Of a stretch of 58,172 bases of DNA, positions 40,788 through 47,947 are shown piece after piece. Numbering within the stretch: the first letter of the stretch is position 1; each line of letters begins with the position of its first letter. The translations under genes were made by a program, and so were the position numbers. Below the pieces are notes generated by a model. It saw only the letters and a list, made by a program, of their open reading frames with translations, did not search any database and was not told where the DNA came from. The DNA comes from a virus, in the IMG/VR virus record IMGVR_UViG_3300028610_000686, positions 1-58,172 of that record. One strand, written 5' to 3'.

Positions 40788-41333
40788 ATGAAAATAGCAT
40801 TATCAGTACCGCATACACCAAATCGGCCAGGGGCTAGTGCTTGCGGTGTAAATGAATATGGTCTTGGGTGTGCTGTGATTGGTGATTTGATTTACAGATT
40901 AACTAAAACAGGTCATGAGGCGTGGTTAATCGGCGCAGATAATAATCTTGAACAGATTAATCAAATCAATAAATTGAATGTTGATTGTGGCCTAGAACTT
41001 CATTTTAATGCTTTTACAAAAGATTCTATGAAAGGAACTGAGGTTTTACATGCCAATTCAGAAAAAGGTATTTTGTTGGCTGATTGCATTCAGAAATCAC
41101 TAGTTAAAAGGTTAGGCACTAGAGATCGCGGCATCATGATTGGTCATTTTCGCGGTAACGTAAGAAAGCCTATTCTCGGGATGCTTCAGAATACAAATTG
41201 CCCGTTTGTTATTCCTGAACCTTTGTTTTTGAGCAACCCGGGGGATTTCAGCAAAATTGATGTCTTGGCTATTTCATGGGCTATTTTTACTGGCCTGGAA
41301 AATTATGAACAAATTTTAAAAGGGGAATTATGA
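40788..41333 (+). CDS. N-acetylmuramoyl-L-alanine amidase (endolysin)
   Basis: 181 aa, Amidase_3-like. The zinc ligands are placed as usual: His9 (SVPHTPNRPG), Glu23 (GVNEYGLG) and His72 (GLELHFNAF), with catalytic Glu144 (VIPEPLFLSN). It cuts the amide bond between MurNAc and the peptide stem. No signal peptide or wall-binding domain is visible, so it needs a holin for export. Coupled to the DUF1353 gene by ATGA. Confidence 0.8.
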   Translation: MKIALSVPHTPNRPGASACGVNEYGLGCAVIGDLIYRLTKTGHEAWLIGADNNLEQINQINKLNVDCGLELHFNAFTKDSMKGTEVLHANSEKGILLADCIQKSLVKRLGTRDRGIMIGHFRGNVRKPILGMLQNTNCPFVIPEPLFLSNPGDFSKIDVLAISWAIFTGLENYEQILKGEL

Positions 41334-41791
41334 AACTTTTTGAAGAATATCGAATTGTTGATCCATCAGGAAATGATTTTACATGGAAGAAAATCAAACA
41401 TCCTGAATTTAAATATGAAGTGACGAAGAGATATTCTGTTCAGCTTTCGTATTGTCCACCGACACCGATTCGAACAAGATATTTTTCATTTCTTAAAAAC
41501 GGCGTATTGACGGTTGAAATTGGTTACCGATGGGATGGTGCAAGCGGCCCAACGATTGACACAATATCGACTATGCGGGGATCATGTTGTCATGATATAC
41601 CATATCAAATGTTTCGTGAAGGAACACTTAGTAGAGAATTCAAGGAAAATGCAGATCGAACATTACAATTAATGTTAATGGAAGATTATCACCCGGAAAA
41701 CATTTTTGAAGAGGTATGGTCAACTACTCGCGCTGGTTATTATTACCAAGCTGTTAATCTTTTTGGATGGTGGGCTTGTCGAGCGAGTTGA
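41330..41791 (+). CDS. DUF1353 protein
   Basis: 153 aa. RWDGASGPTIDT and CCHDIPYQM are the DUF1353 marks (DGAS-x-P and the HD pair). The family is common next to phage lysis genes, and no activity has been shown for it. The C-terminus (GWWACRAS) overlaps the convergent minus-strand gene by 38 bp. Confidence 0.8.
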   Translation: MKLFEEYRIVDPSGNDFTWKKIKHPEFKYEVTKRYSVQLSYCPPTPIRTRYFSFLKNGVLTVEIGYRWDGASGPTIDTISTMRGSCCHDIPYQMFREGTLSREFKENADRTLQLMLMEDYHPENIFEEVWSTTRAGYYYQAVNLFGWWACRAS

Positions 41792-41948
41792 TACGCAGTT
41801 GTTTAAAAATCCGTATCTTTTCTTGAATTATATCGTCCTCATTATGTTTACAAAATGAATTAACACAATCCGCCGCATCATATAGGAATTCAGTTTGATT
41901 TTTTACATGCGGCGACAAGCAAAATATTCTATTTTTTAATTCAGTCAT
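41754..41948 (-). CDS. Small hypothetical protein
   Basis: 64 aa, read leftwards. GTGAGATAAA precedes the start. Cys at ACDS-like positions (DAADCVNSFCKHNEDD) and a helical fold. It overlaps the end of the DUF1353 gene on the opposite strand. Last gene of the minus-strand run. Confidence 0.5.
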   Translation of the reverse strand: MTELKNRIFCLSPHVKNQTEFLYDAADCVNSFCKHNEDDIIQEKIRIFKQLRINSLDKPTIQKD

Positions 41949-41957
41949 TTTATCTCA

Positions 41958-42404
41958 CTAATTGATGTTATAACATTCGCACTGTTCGCGGATTGCGATC
42001 GCGTGATCCTTGGCAAAGTATTCTTGATAAATATCACGCTCCGCAAGAATTGAAACCTTTGAAATTAGTTTGCATTTTTTACATGATACTTTAAGTATTA
42101 AACTTAATGTGTTATCATTGAAATAAAAACTATCTATATTTAACCCGCACTTTTCAAATGTAGATTTTATATTTGGTGGAATAGTTGGTTTGAAAATTAA
42201 TGGTTGTATTTTAGGTTTACAACTTGTTCTTAGGTCTGTAGTAGTAAGAATTTCAGAAATCCTGAAATTCAAAAACAAATCATAAATCACCTCTGACATA
42301 TCATTAAAAATGTAGTTGAAATGCTTGCTTATTTTCTTCGCAAACCAAACAGACACCAAAAACCATGCAATTAATTTAACCAGTATTTTTGTCAATCGTT
42401 CCAT
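41958..42404 (-). CDS. Membrane-associated hypothetical protein
   Basis: 148 aa. One hydrophobic N-terminal segment (ILVKLIAWFLVSVWFA) and a soluble remainder with a C-terminal CKKCKL and CEC, possibly a metal site. The gene lies in a run of five small minus-strand genes downstream of the KilA-N gene, spaced by a few bases. Unknown; exclusion or lysis-related roles would fit a membrane protein there. Confidence 0.55.
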   Translation of the reverse strand: MERLTKILVKLIAWFLVSVWFAKKISKHFNYIFNDMSEVIYDLFLNFRISEILTTTDLRTSCKPKIQPLIFKPTIPPNIKSTFEKCGLNIDSFYFNDNTLSLILKVSCKKCKLISKVSILAERDIYQEYFAKDHAIAIREQCECYNIN

Positions 42405-42405
42405 T

Positions 42406-42603
42406 TTAACGATCTTCCAGTATTGAAGAATTAGAGTGATAATATCTCATGTGATTAGCTTCTTCGATCTGGTCGTCAGCGTAGTCTAACTTTTTGATAG
42501 TGCCGCCTCTTTTTAGATATTCTTCGACAGTTTCCTTTGGCTTTTCCTTCTGATCTTTTTCAGATACATATCGCGCGTTAAATACTCTTTTGTGTTTTGT
42601 CAT
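42406..42603 (-). CDS. Small charged hypothetical protein
   Basis: 65 aa. SEKDQKEKPKETVEEYLKRGGTIKKL includes 'V-x-x-Y-L-x-x-G-G-x-I-x-x-x', a pattern found in short phage proteins that follow regulators. Function unknown. It is preceded by AGGTTGAA, a plausible Shine-Dalgarno. Confidence 0.55.
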   Translation of the reverse strand: MTKHKRVFNARYVSEKDQKEKPKETVEEYLKRGGTIKKLDYADDQIEEANHMRYYHSNSSILEDR

Positions 42604-42609
42604 TTCAAC

Positions 42610-42795
42610 CTATTTTGCGACAAGTTTTAAACAATCTTTTTCAACACTTGCTATCATTTTTGAACAAGCGTGAATTCTTTGTGCTGCAGCATCTGTATAC
42701 TCAACTTTAGTTACATATTCCCAACTGACTATACCGGCAACAATAAAGCCAATTGACATTGCAATGGCTATAAAAAAAATACTAACTTCGTTCAT
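42610..42795 (-). CDS. Small single-span membrane protein
   Basis: 61 aa. IFFIAIAMSIGFIVAGIVSW is a transmembrane helix at the N-terminus, followed by a periplasm- or cytoplasm-facing helix with Cys residues. Shine-Dalgarno AAAGGGGAAAC precedes it. It might be a holin or a Rz1-like protein, given that the lysin lies nearby on the other strand, but this is uncertain. Confidence 0.5.
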   Translation of the reverse strand: MNEVSIFFIAIAMSIGFIVAGIVSWEYVTKVEYTDAAAQRIHACSKMIASVEKDCLKLVAK

Positions 42796-42819
42796 GTTTC
42801 CCCTTTTGGATTTAACGGA

Positions 42820-43065
42820 TTAAAGTTTATTTTTATCAATGAAAAAATTACATTTACCATTGAATGTATCGTGTTCGTTGCGTGGTATCATTTTATGAAG
42901 AATTGAATTCTTATTATTACATTCTTCATAATTGTGCATCATATGGAGAAAGAATATAGGACAACCATGCTCTTGCCCTTTGTGAATTAAAACTTCTCTT
43001 GCGCAATTATTGCAATACTTCTCTTCGTATTGATCGCCTTCTGTCCCGTTTGAGAAATAGCCCAT
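42820..43065 (-). CDS. Cys/His-rich small phage protein
   Basis: 81 aa. It starts GYFSNGTEGDQYEEKYCNNC and continues with HGCPIFFLHMMHNYEECN and a C-terminal MIPRNEHDTFNGKC. This set (FSNGTE, YCxxC, LH-x-x-x-N-Y-x-x-C, IP) is that of a widespread small phage protein that presumably binds zinc. No function is established. Confidence 0.65.
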   Translation of the reverse strand: MGYFSNGTEGDQYEEKYCNNCAREVLIHKGQEHGCPIFFLHMMHNYEECNNKNSILHKMIPRNEHDTFNGKCNFFIDKNKL

Positions 43066-43066
43066 G

Positions 43067-43723
43067 TTATTCTATCTGTTTTTGATTTGCAATTTGATGT
43101 TGTTCTGTTAGCACTTTTTTTCTTTCACTGTATGGCATCCCGATTTTAATGTATGCAGTATTGTCGCTTTCTAATACGGCAATCTGTTCTAATTGGTCTT
43201 CCTTGGCAATATCTCTGATATTTTTTTGGTGCATTCCGAATACTATTTTATTGATCATTTTGGCTTCATTTGAAAAATGGTGACTTTTGGCGGGATCATG
43301 GGCATTTTCAACGGCATTTGACATTATTTTATAGTTACGGGAAGCCAACACGCGGACCATGTTCCAGTTTTCTTTTCGCTGGGTCCCATCCCTATATGCT
43401 AACAATACTTTTAGTTTAAATTCAGGCGATATCCACATTGCAAATTCCATTGCTACTAAATCATGAGCATAAGTTCCTCCATTATATTTTCCACGTCTTG
43501 TGACTATCGATTTTAAATCACTTGAATTCGAGGTATTTAGATATTCATCAACAACGTCAATAAATTCTTTGGTTGTGCTGTTTGATCTCCAATTATCCAT
43601 TCTTTTATGAGGATAATAAACAGCGAGGTCATTTAAACAGATATACCCGTTTTCATCTACTTTTATTTCACCACAAACATCATTAAATGACATTCTCAAT
43701 ACTAAAGCTTCTCTCAGTTCCAT
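43067..43723 (-). CDS. KilA-N domain protein
   Basis: 218 aa from ATG 43723 (complement), preceded by AAAGGTG; a GTG two codons earlier is possible. ENGYICLNDLAVYYPHKRMDNWRSNSTTKEFID and KYNGGTYAHDLVAMEFAMWISPEFKLKVL give the whole KilA-N DNA-binding domain (residues about 15-115). The C-terminal 100 residues hold a helical domain typical of phage anti-repressor-type proteins (NRDIAKEDQ-like). KilA-N proteins often act as regulators or antirepressors in temperate phages. The gene is divergent from the lipoprotein gene. Confidence 0.8.
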   Translation of the reverse strand: MELREALVLRMSFNDVCGEIKVDENGYICLNDLAVYYPHKRMDNWRSNSTTKEFIDVVDEYLNTSNSSDLKSIVTRRGKYNGGTYAHDLVAMEFAMWISPEFKLKVLLAYRDGTQRKENWNMVRVLASRNYKIMSNAVENAHDPAKSHHFSNEAKMINKIVFGMHQKNIRDIAKEDQLEQIAVLESDNTAYIKIGMPYSERKKVLTEQHQIANQKQIE

Positions 43724-43746
43724 AATCACCTTTTAAATTATTTTAA

Positions 43747-43775
43747 TTGACTTTCATTAAAAGGTATAATATAAA
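43747..43775 (+). promoter_or_regulatory. Rightward promoter in the divergent KilA-N/lipoprotein region
   Basis: TTGACT (43747-43752), 17-nt spacer, TATAAA (43770-43775). A mirror-image TTGACT lies on the minus strand (43789-43784), so an overlapping leftward promoter for the KilA-N gene is plausible. Its -10 is weaker. Confidence 0.55.
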
Positions 43776-43852
43776 TAGATTGAAGTCAAATAGATTTTTA
43801 ATAAAACATTATATGAGATTAATAAATAACTAATTTTAAAGGAGCGGGCAAA

Positions 43853-43894
43853 ATGCACAGCCCACTAAAAATGGGCAACAAAAAACATCATTAA
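43853..43894 (+). CDS. Possible 13-aa leader peptide
   Basis: ATG CAC AGC ... TAA, 13 codons (MHSPLKMGNKKHH), behind the strong site AAAGGAGCGGGC. A hairpin (GCCCA at 43860-43864, TGGGC at 43872-43876) lies inside it. It is the only reading frame in 43730-43922, between the divergent promoters and the lipoprotein gene. Translation is not proven. Confidence 0.3.
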   Translation: MHSPLKMGNKKHH

Positions 43895-43922
43895 TTATTT
43901 AAATCATTCAAAAGGGGATAAT

Positions 43923-44312
43923 ATGAAAACAACATTGATAATTCTAATAACATTTTTCATTAGCTTTTTATTTACTGGCTGTGATACAGATGCCGATATT
44001 GCATCAAGAAATTTGTCAAAGGCAGCAGAACAGTTTGAAATTGAAAGACGCATTGTTTTTTATAACGGAGTCACTGACAAATATATTCTTAGTATTGAGG
44101 GATTGTGTTCAGTTGATTTTTACACTTTAAAATTTGTAGTTACGTGCAAAACTGGCAGAAATGAATATAAAAAACATTATTTAGGAAGAGCCGATAACGT
44201 TTTCCCATTTATTGAACAACTGAAAGAAGTAAAAGTTGGCGTCTATCACTACAGGGTGATTTTTAAACCTGAGTCTATTATTCCGAACGTTGACTTAAAA
44301 ATTAGTCCTTAA
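43923..44312 (+). CDS. Phage beta-sandwich lipoprotein
   Basis: 129 aa. N-terminal signal (KTTLIILITFFISFLFTGC) ends in the lipobox FTGC, so the mature protein would be lipidated at Cys20. ADIASRNLSKAAEQFEIERRIVFYNGVTDKYIL and KKHYLGRADNVFPFIEQL match the short beta-sandwich lipoproteins of many siphophages (S-x-N-L-x-x-A-x-x-F-x-x-x-R-R-x-x-x-x-N). These are thought to sit in the outer membrane, perhaps for superinfection exclusion. It implies a host with lipoprotein processing. Confidence 0.75.
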   Translation: MKTTLIILITFFISFLFTGCDTDADIASRNLSKAAEQFEIERRIVFYNGVTDKYILSIEGLCSVDFYTLKFVVTCKTGRNEYKKHYLGRADNVFPFIEQLKEVKVGVYHYRVIFKPESIIPNVDLKISP

Positions 44313-44376
44313 AAACAATTCCCCCATGGCCTCGGTATAAATAGATCGTGGTCGTGGTTAACCAAAAAGGATAAAG

Positions 44377-44589
44377 ATGCCAGCAAGCACAGGGAAAAAA
44401 GGCGGTAAAAAATTCGACCGGTGCAAAAATAAACCATGCCATAAGCGTTACAACGCTGAAAACAGGCGTGAAAAAAATTTAATTGTGAAAGCCCGCCGGA
44501 TTGCAAAATTGATGAAAAAGTTTTGCAAATATAAACCGTTTAATATTACGCCGAGCTTATCTAGAATGGTTGTAGATATTGCTGGTTAA
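44377..44589 (+). CDS. Small basic hypothetical protein
   Basis: 70 aa. Strongly basic (STGKKGGKKFDRCKNKPC, RREKNLIVKARRIAKL) with two Cys, suggesting binding to nucleic acid. It is the last gene before the structured RNA region. Confidence 0.5.
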   Translation: MPASTGKKGGKKFDRCKNKPCHKRYNAENRREKNLIVKARRIAKLMKKFCKYKPFNITPSLSRMVVDIAG

Positions 44590-44689
44590 TTTAATGGAAT
44601 ATTCAATAAACAACCTATTCATAGGCCACGAAAGGACTTTTAAAATTGAAAGTTGCTTGATTCAAAACAACCAAACCAAAAGGAGAAAA

Positions 44690-44905
44690 CCGCGCTTTCC
44701 AATTACGATTGGATATCCAAGCGGGTTTGCTTGACTTTAGGCATTGACTGAAAAAATGCCCGGTCACATATAAAGCAAGCTTCTTGATTTTGGTATATTA
44801 ATTCACGAGGGATAATGCGACTCCCCAAAATAGCCGTTTAGTGGGCGGCCCTAAATGTAGGGCAATATTTCAAAAAGCTGAGCGTTTTAAACGTGCCAAA
44901 ATCAA
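44690..44905 (+). ncRNA. Structured RNA island, proximal part
   Basis: There is no ORF in 44590-45092; nearly every part pairs. CCGC/GCGG (44690-44693, 44721-44724) encloses TCCAAT-TACG-ATTGGA (44698-44713). GCTTG plus bulged A plus CTTTA (44729-44739) pairs with TAAAG/CAAGC (44771-44780), topped by GGCATT/AATGCC. A 12-bp stem (44784-44795 with 44894-44905, one G-T) encloses GCCCTA-AATG-TAGGGC (44848-44863) and smaller hairpins. The density is far beyond a simple terminator. No Rfam-type family recognised. Confidence 0.5.
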
Positions 44906-44944
44906 ACACAGGATATTAATCCGAATAACTGAATCAAGACAAGT

Positions 44945-45072
44945 AGCAGAGATAGGCGAAAAGTAGACGCTATTATCTGAGATCCCGGCTGCGAGCTGTG
45001 TTCAACTCACGGCATAGATTACGGTTATATAGGACCGGGACGTTTCCGGGTATCAAATCCCGGTCTCTGCTT
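44945..45072 (+). ncRNA. tRNA-like element with a long inserted domain
   Basis: AGCAGAGA (44945-44952) pairs with TCTCTGCT (45064-45071) like an acceptor stem. GGCG-AAAAGTAGA-CGCT (44955-44971) resembles a D-arm whose AGTAGACGC follows tRNA-Leu. CCGGG/CCCGG (45046-45050, 45059-45063) around TATCAAAT resembles a T-arm but has an 8-nt loop. Between them, TCCCGG (44983-44988) and CCGGGA (45035-45040) enclose GCTGTG-TTCAACT-CACGGC (44995-45013). Canonical anticodon arm and CCA are lacking. It shares layout with 53620-53738. Confidence 0.45.
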
Positions 45073-45092
45073 TCAAATTTCAAAAGGAAAAA

Positions 45093-45437
45093 ATGGATAA
45101 GCCAAATAGATTTCTCGATAACATGGCCAGTTATGGACTTGGCAATCTTGTTGATGAATTAGCAGATTATCAACAGAAAGTTATTGAAGCAGTAAGAACA
45201 ACGCGTAAAATGGGAAAACTCGTTCTTGAGTTAAAATTCAAACCAAACGGGAAACACCAGATCGAAGTCGAAGCAGTCACGAAACCGACAATTCCAAGGC
45301 TTCCGGTTGAACGCGTTCAAATGTTTGCGGATGATGAAAATCTTTTGCACGAGCAGGACCCGGATAACAAGCAAACATCGTTTGCGGATAACGTATCGAG
45401 TATCAACGAGCATAAAAAGGAGGTGAAAGACGCATAA
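45093..45437 (+). CDS. Hypothetical protein upstream of DUF2303
   Basis: 114 aa, 20 bp after the tRNA-like element with AAAGGAAAA. YQQKVIEAVRTTRKMGKLVLELKFKPNGKHQIEVEA, then an acidic tail. The same kind of small protein (helix, then strand pairs with 'G.i.v...v..k.P') sits before DUF2303 genes in other phages. It is joined to the next gene by a one-base overlap. Confidence 0.6.
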   Translation: MDKPNRFLDNMASYGLGNLVDELADYQQKVIEAVRTTRKMGKLVLELKFKPNGKHQIEVEAVTKPTIPRLPVERVQMFADDENLLHEQDPDNKQTSFADNVSSINEHKKEVKDA

Positions 45438-46330
45438 TGAGTGGTGAATTAACCGAAAATGAAGTCGAATCAATCTTGAAAGCCGGCGAGGAGCGCGGAA
45501 AGTTTCAGGAAGTCATGGAAAACGGGGATACAAAAATATTTCTCGTTAAAAAAGGATATGAAGTTGAACATTTCAGTACTGGTTATGACCGTCCGAAAAG
45601 AAAAAAAGGTGTGAGATCGTTCAACGATCTCAAAAGTTTTTCATCGTATGTGAATAAACACAAGATCGAAGATGAAACGATTATCATTGCAGATGAACAC
45701 AAGGCCGATGTCAAAGCAGTTTTTAACGACAACGGAAAGGAGCCTGCTTGGGGTGATTTTGGCGCGGTATTCAAGATCGGATTTTCGAAGCAGTGGCAAA
45801 CTTGGTTTTGCAATTCCCATTCTCAACGCAACCATTTATTCGATCAATCCGAGTTCTCAGATTTCCTTGAAGACAACCGGTCTGATCTGATGTGCGGGAA
45901 CTTCGAAGACAGGGATGGAAACAGTGTTGAAAACATTTCGTATTTGGAAATGACCAACATTATTCAAAATCTGAATGTTACCAAAGAGGAAAAGTTTGCA
46001 TCCAAAGTTGATCCGGTTTCCGGTACTGTTAGCATGATGTATGAAAATGAGGAATCTGGGAAAGGCAGTATTAAAATTCCTCGTGAATTCTGGCTTGTCG
46101 TGCCTGTCTTTTTATCCGGTGATTTATGGCGTATTAAAATCAGATTACGCCACAGGATAAACGGTGGTTCAGCCAAATTCTATTACATCATTGATCAAGT
46201 TGAAGACGTGAAGGAAAAAGCCTTTTCGTCCATTTGCGATATGATTGAAAACGGAAACGCTGGATCAGAAGAAGATAAAAAGAAGCTTTTTTCTGGAACC
46301 GGAATTGAAGTTTACAAGGGAACATTCTAA
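45437..46330 (+). CDS. DUF2303 (YfdQ-like) protein
   Basis: 297 aa. ETIIIADEHKADVKAVFNDNG, AWGDFGAVFKIGFSKQWQTWF and LMCGNF-type middle region, then GSIKIPREFWLVVPVFLSGDLWRIKIRLRHRI, match DUF2303, which is found in many phage recombination/replication modules. Function is not established. The product could be a DNA-metabolism accessory protein since SbcC-like and Bet-like genes follow. Confidence 0.8.
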   Translation: MSGELTENEVESILKAGEERGKFQEVMENGDTKIFLVKKGYEVEHFSTGYDRPKRKKGVRSFNDLKSFSSYVNKHKIEDETIIIADEHKADVKAVFNDNGKEPAWGDFGAVFKIGFSKQWQTWFCNSHSQRNHLFDQSEFSDFLEDNRSDLMCGNFEDRDGNSVENISYLEMTNIIQNLNVTKEEKFASKVDPVSGTVSMMYENEESGKGSIKIPREFWLVVPVFLSGDLWRIKIRLRHRINGGSAKFYYIIDQVEDVKEKAFSSICDMIENGNAGSEEDKKKLFSGTGIEVYKGTF

Positions 46331-46375
46331 TCAAAAAACCCGGTCAGAAATGGCCGGTAAAACTGTGAGGTAAAA

Positions 46376-46684
46376 ATGCAAGAGAACAGAGATGGTTCAT
46401 TCGGGCCTATTGAGGATTCTGAAAGTTTATTTGAGAAATTTCAGAAAATGCATGAAGAAGAGTTATCAAAAGTAAGATCAGTGCATTTTGGCACAGTATC
46501 AGAACTTGAAGAAATAAGACTGAAGAAAAGTCTGGAATCAAGAGTTGATGAGCTTGAAAAGCAACTAAATGAGTCACGCCAAGAAAAATCAAAATTTATT
46601 ACAGAGCCGACACATGATCAAGTGAAGCAATTCGGCTACCCGATGAAAAAGGAAACATTAAAATCATTTATCGCTATATTATGA
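46376..46684 (+). CDS. Coiled-coil hypothetical protein
   Basis: 102 aa, behind GTGAGGTAAAA. Charged heptads in the middle (ESLFEKFQKMHEEELSKVRS, RVDELEKQLNESRQEK) make a coiled coil. It is followed by an ATGA overlap. Unknown. Confidence 0.55.
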   Translation: MQENRDGSFGPIEDSESLFEKFQKMHEEELSKVRSVHFGTVSELEEIRLKKSLESRVDELEKQLNESRQEKSKFITEPTHDQVKQFGYPMKKETLKSFIAIL

Positions 46685-46860
46685 GAACAATGAAAGCCGA
46701 TCTGCATTATAACGGGTTGCCAGAACCAATCGATTCAATTGAATTCGACTCCACGAGCATGAGTGAGAAAGAAGCACTTGAAGAAATCGAGAGACAATTC
46801 CTATCCAAAATAACAATAAAATACGATGAAAAGAACGTTTTTAAGAAGAGGGTAAAATGA
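46681..46860 (+). CDS. Small acidic hypothetical protein
   Basis: 59 aa, linked by overlaps to both neighbours. PEPIDSIEFDSTSMSEKEALEEIERQFLSKI. Unknown; supported by coupling and frame-consistent overlaps. Confidence 0.5.
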   Translation: MRTMKADLHYNGLPEPIDSIEFDSTSMSEKEALEEIERQFLSKITIKYDEKNVFKKRVK

Positions 46861-47225
46861 AACCAGAGGATAAAGTAGCAACTCAAGTGCAGAGTCAAAA
46901 ACTTATTGAGCTTGGTTTTAAAATTGAAACGGAAAAGTATTGGCAACCTACCAGAGTTGGATACTTTTTAGGGGCAAGTGACATAATAGCGCTTGGTGTT
47001 AAATCTATACCCGCACCGGACGTTGCCGAACTTGGAGAGATATTACCGGATGAGATTTGGAATAGTGACAAATCGAAATGTCTTTGGACTTTTGAAAGTT
47101 TGGGAAAATTAGAAACTAATTACGGGCATTGGTTGTTACATGGAAAATATTATAAAACAGAAGCTCAAGCCCGTTGCGCCGCGTTAATTTGGCTAATCGA
47201 AAACAAACACATTGAGATAAAATGA
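46857..47225 (+). CDS. Hypothetical protein
   Basis: 122 aa. QKLIELGFKIETEKYWQPTRVG is followed by PAPDVAELGEILPDEI and by GHWLLHGKYYKTEAQARCAALIWLIEN. The 'PAPdvaELGe.LP' segment is recognisable from phage proteins often annotated only as hypothetical, associated with replication genes. Coupled at both ends. Confidence 0.6.
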   Translation: MKPEDKVATQVQSQKLIELGFKIETEKYWQPTRVGYFLGASDIIALGVKSIPAPDVAELGEILPDEIWNSDKSKCLWTFESLGKLETNYGHWLLHGKYYKTEAQARCAALIWLIENKHIEIK

Positions 47226-47419
47226 TACCAGAAGAAATAACGGACTTCGTGAACAGCAAGGAAGGCGAAAAAGTATTTGAAGAACTATGCGAGGCGAAAA
47301 ATCCGCAAATGTTAAGAGATCGAAAGAAAAGTTTCTTTAACCCTCCCTGTAATGTAAAGCGCTGGTACAGAATGTTCAAGACATTAAGTTACATGACAAT
47401 GATTAAAAACAAGAAATAA
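47222..47419 (+). CDS. Small hypothetical protein
   Basis: 65 aa, coupled by ATGA. Helical and basic in the C-terminal half (DRKKSFFNPPCNVKRWYRMF). Last gene before the second copy of the duplicated promoter. Confidence 0.5.
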   Translation: MIPEEITDFVNSKEGEKVFEELCEAKNPQMLRDRKKSFFNPPCNVKRWYRMFKTLSYMTMIKNKK

Positions 47420-47422
47420 ATC

Positions 47423-47451
47423 TTGACACAATTGATCAAATAAAATACTCT
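47423..47451 (+). promoter_or_regulatory. Promoter, second of a duplicated promoter-leader pair
   Basis: TTGACA (47423-47428), 17-nt spacer beginning CAATTGATCAA, then TACTCT (47446-47451). The downstream leader ends CTCGGAGAAAGT (47495-47506), the same as at 5942-5953. A small stem CTTGA-AAA-TCAAG precedes it. Confidence 0.55.
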
Positions 47452-47507
47452 GAGTATAACAAGTCATCACTAAGATAAGACTTGAAAATCAAGACTCGGA
47501 GAAAGTC

Positions 47508-47654
47508 ATGAAAATTTATTCAATTGTTGATATGATGGGAATCGTGATTTATGCAACTGAATCGCTGGAAGATGCGAAAGATTTCATTGATTTTAAAACA
47601 CGCGACAATAAAAGCCGTGGGATATATGACGAGCTTGAAATCGAAACTGTTTGA
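47508..47654 (+). CDS. Small hypothetical protein
   Basis: 48 aa, starting right after CTCGGAGAAAGTC. KIYSIVDMMGIVIYATESLEDAKDFIDF; beta-alpha-beta-like with an Asp-rich C-terminus. First gene after the promoter; unknown. Confidence 0.5.
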   Translation: MKIYSIVDMMGIVIYATESLEDAKDFIDFKTRDNKSRGIYDELEIETV

Positions 47655-47808
47655 TACAGTATTCAAAAAGATAGTAGTAAAAATGATTGAATCAGGAATC
47701 ATTGATATAAAATGGTTCCTTGATCATTTTGAAACTAATGACGTGCTCGACAAGATTCCGATTGAGAAAGTCATAATTTATGCGTCGGACAATAACCCTT
47801 TTGACTAG
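47626..47808 (+). CDS. Small hypothetical protein
   Basis: 60 aa from ATG 47626, overlapping the previous gene by 29 bp; the frame is also open upstream. LFDTVFKKIVVKMIESGIIDIKWFLDHFE and IPIEKVIIYASDNN. The start is uncertain. Unknown function. Confidence 0.4.
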   Translation: MTSLKSKLFDTVFKKIVVKMIESGIIDIKWFLDHFETNDVLDKIPIEKVIIYASDNNPFD

Positions 47809-47816
47809 GTGTTATC

Positions 47817-47909
47817 ATGTTAGAACAAATCCTAATATTCATATTGCTAATGTCAGCAATAATTCTGCAAATATTATTAGTCGAAAGGAATAAAAAGAAA
47901 AAAGACTAA
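47817..47909 (+). CDS. Very small membrane protein
   Basis: 30 aa: a hydrophobic helix (LIFILLMSAIILQILLV) with a Lys-rich C-terminal end. Short membrane peptides of this type are common in phage accessory regions. Weak Shine-Dalgarno (AGGTGTTATC). Confidence 0.4.
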   Translation: MLEQILIFILLMSAIILQILLVERNKKKKD

Positions 47910-47947
47910 TATTTGCACATTCGGAAACTTTTTTATGGGGATAAAAA

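Noticed and set aside
44590-45092. Group I intron or tmRNA
   Set aside because: No group I core (P7 GACTA/TAGTC-type pair) or tmRNA tag reading frame could be found by eye; covariance search would settle this.
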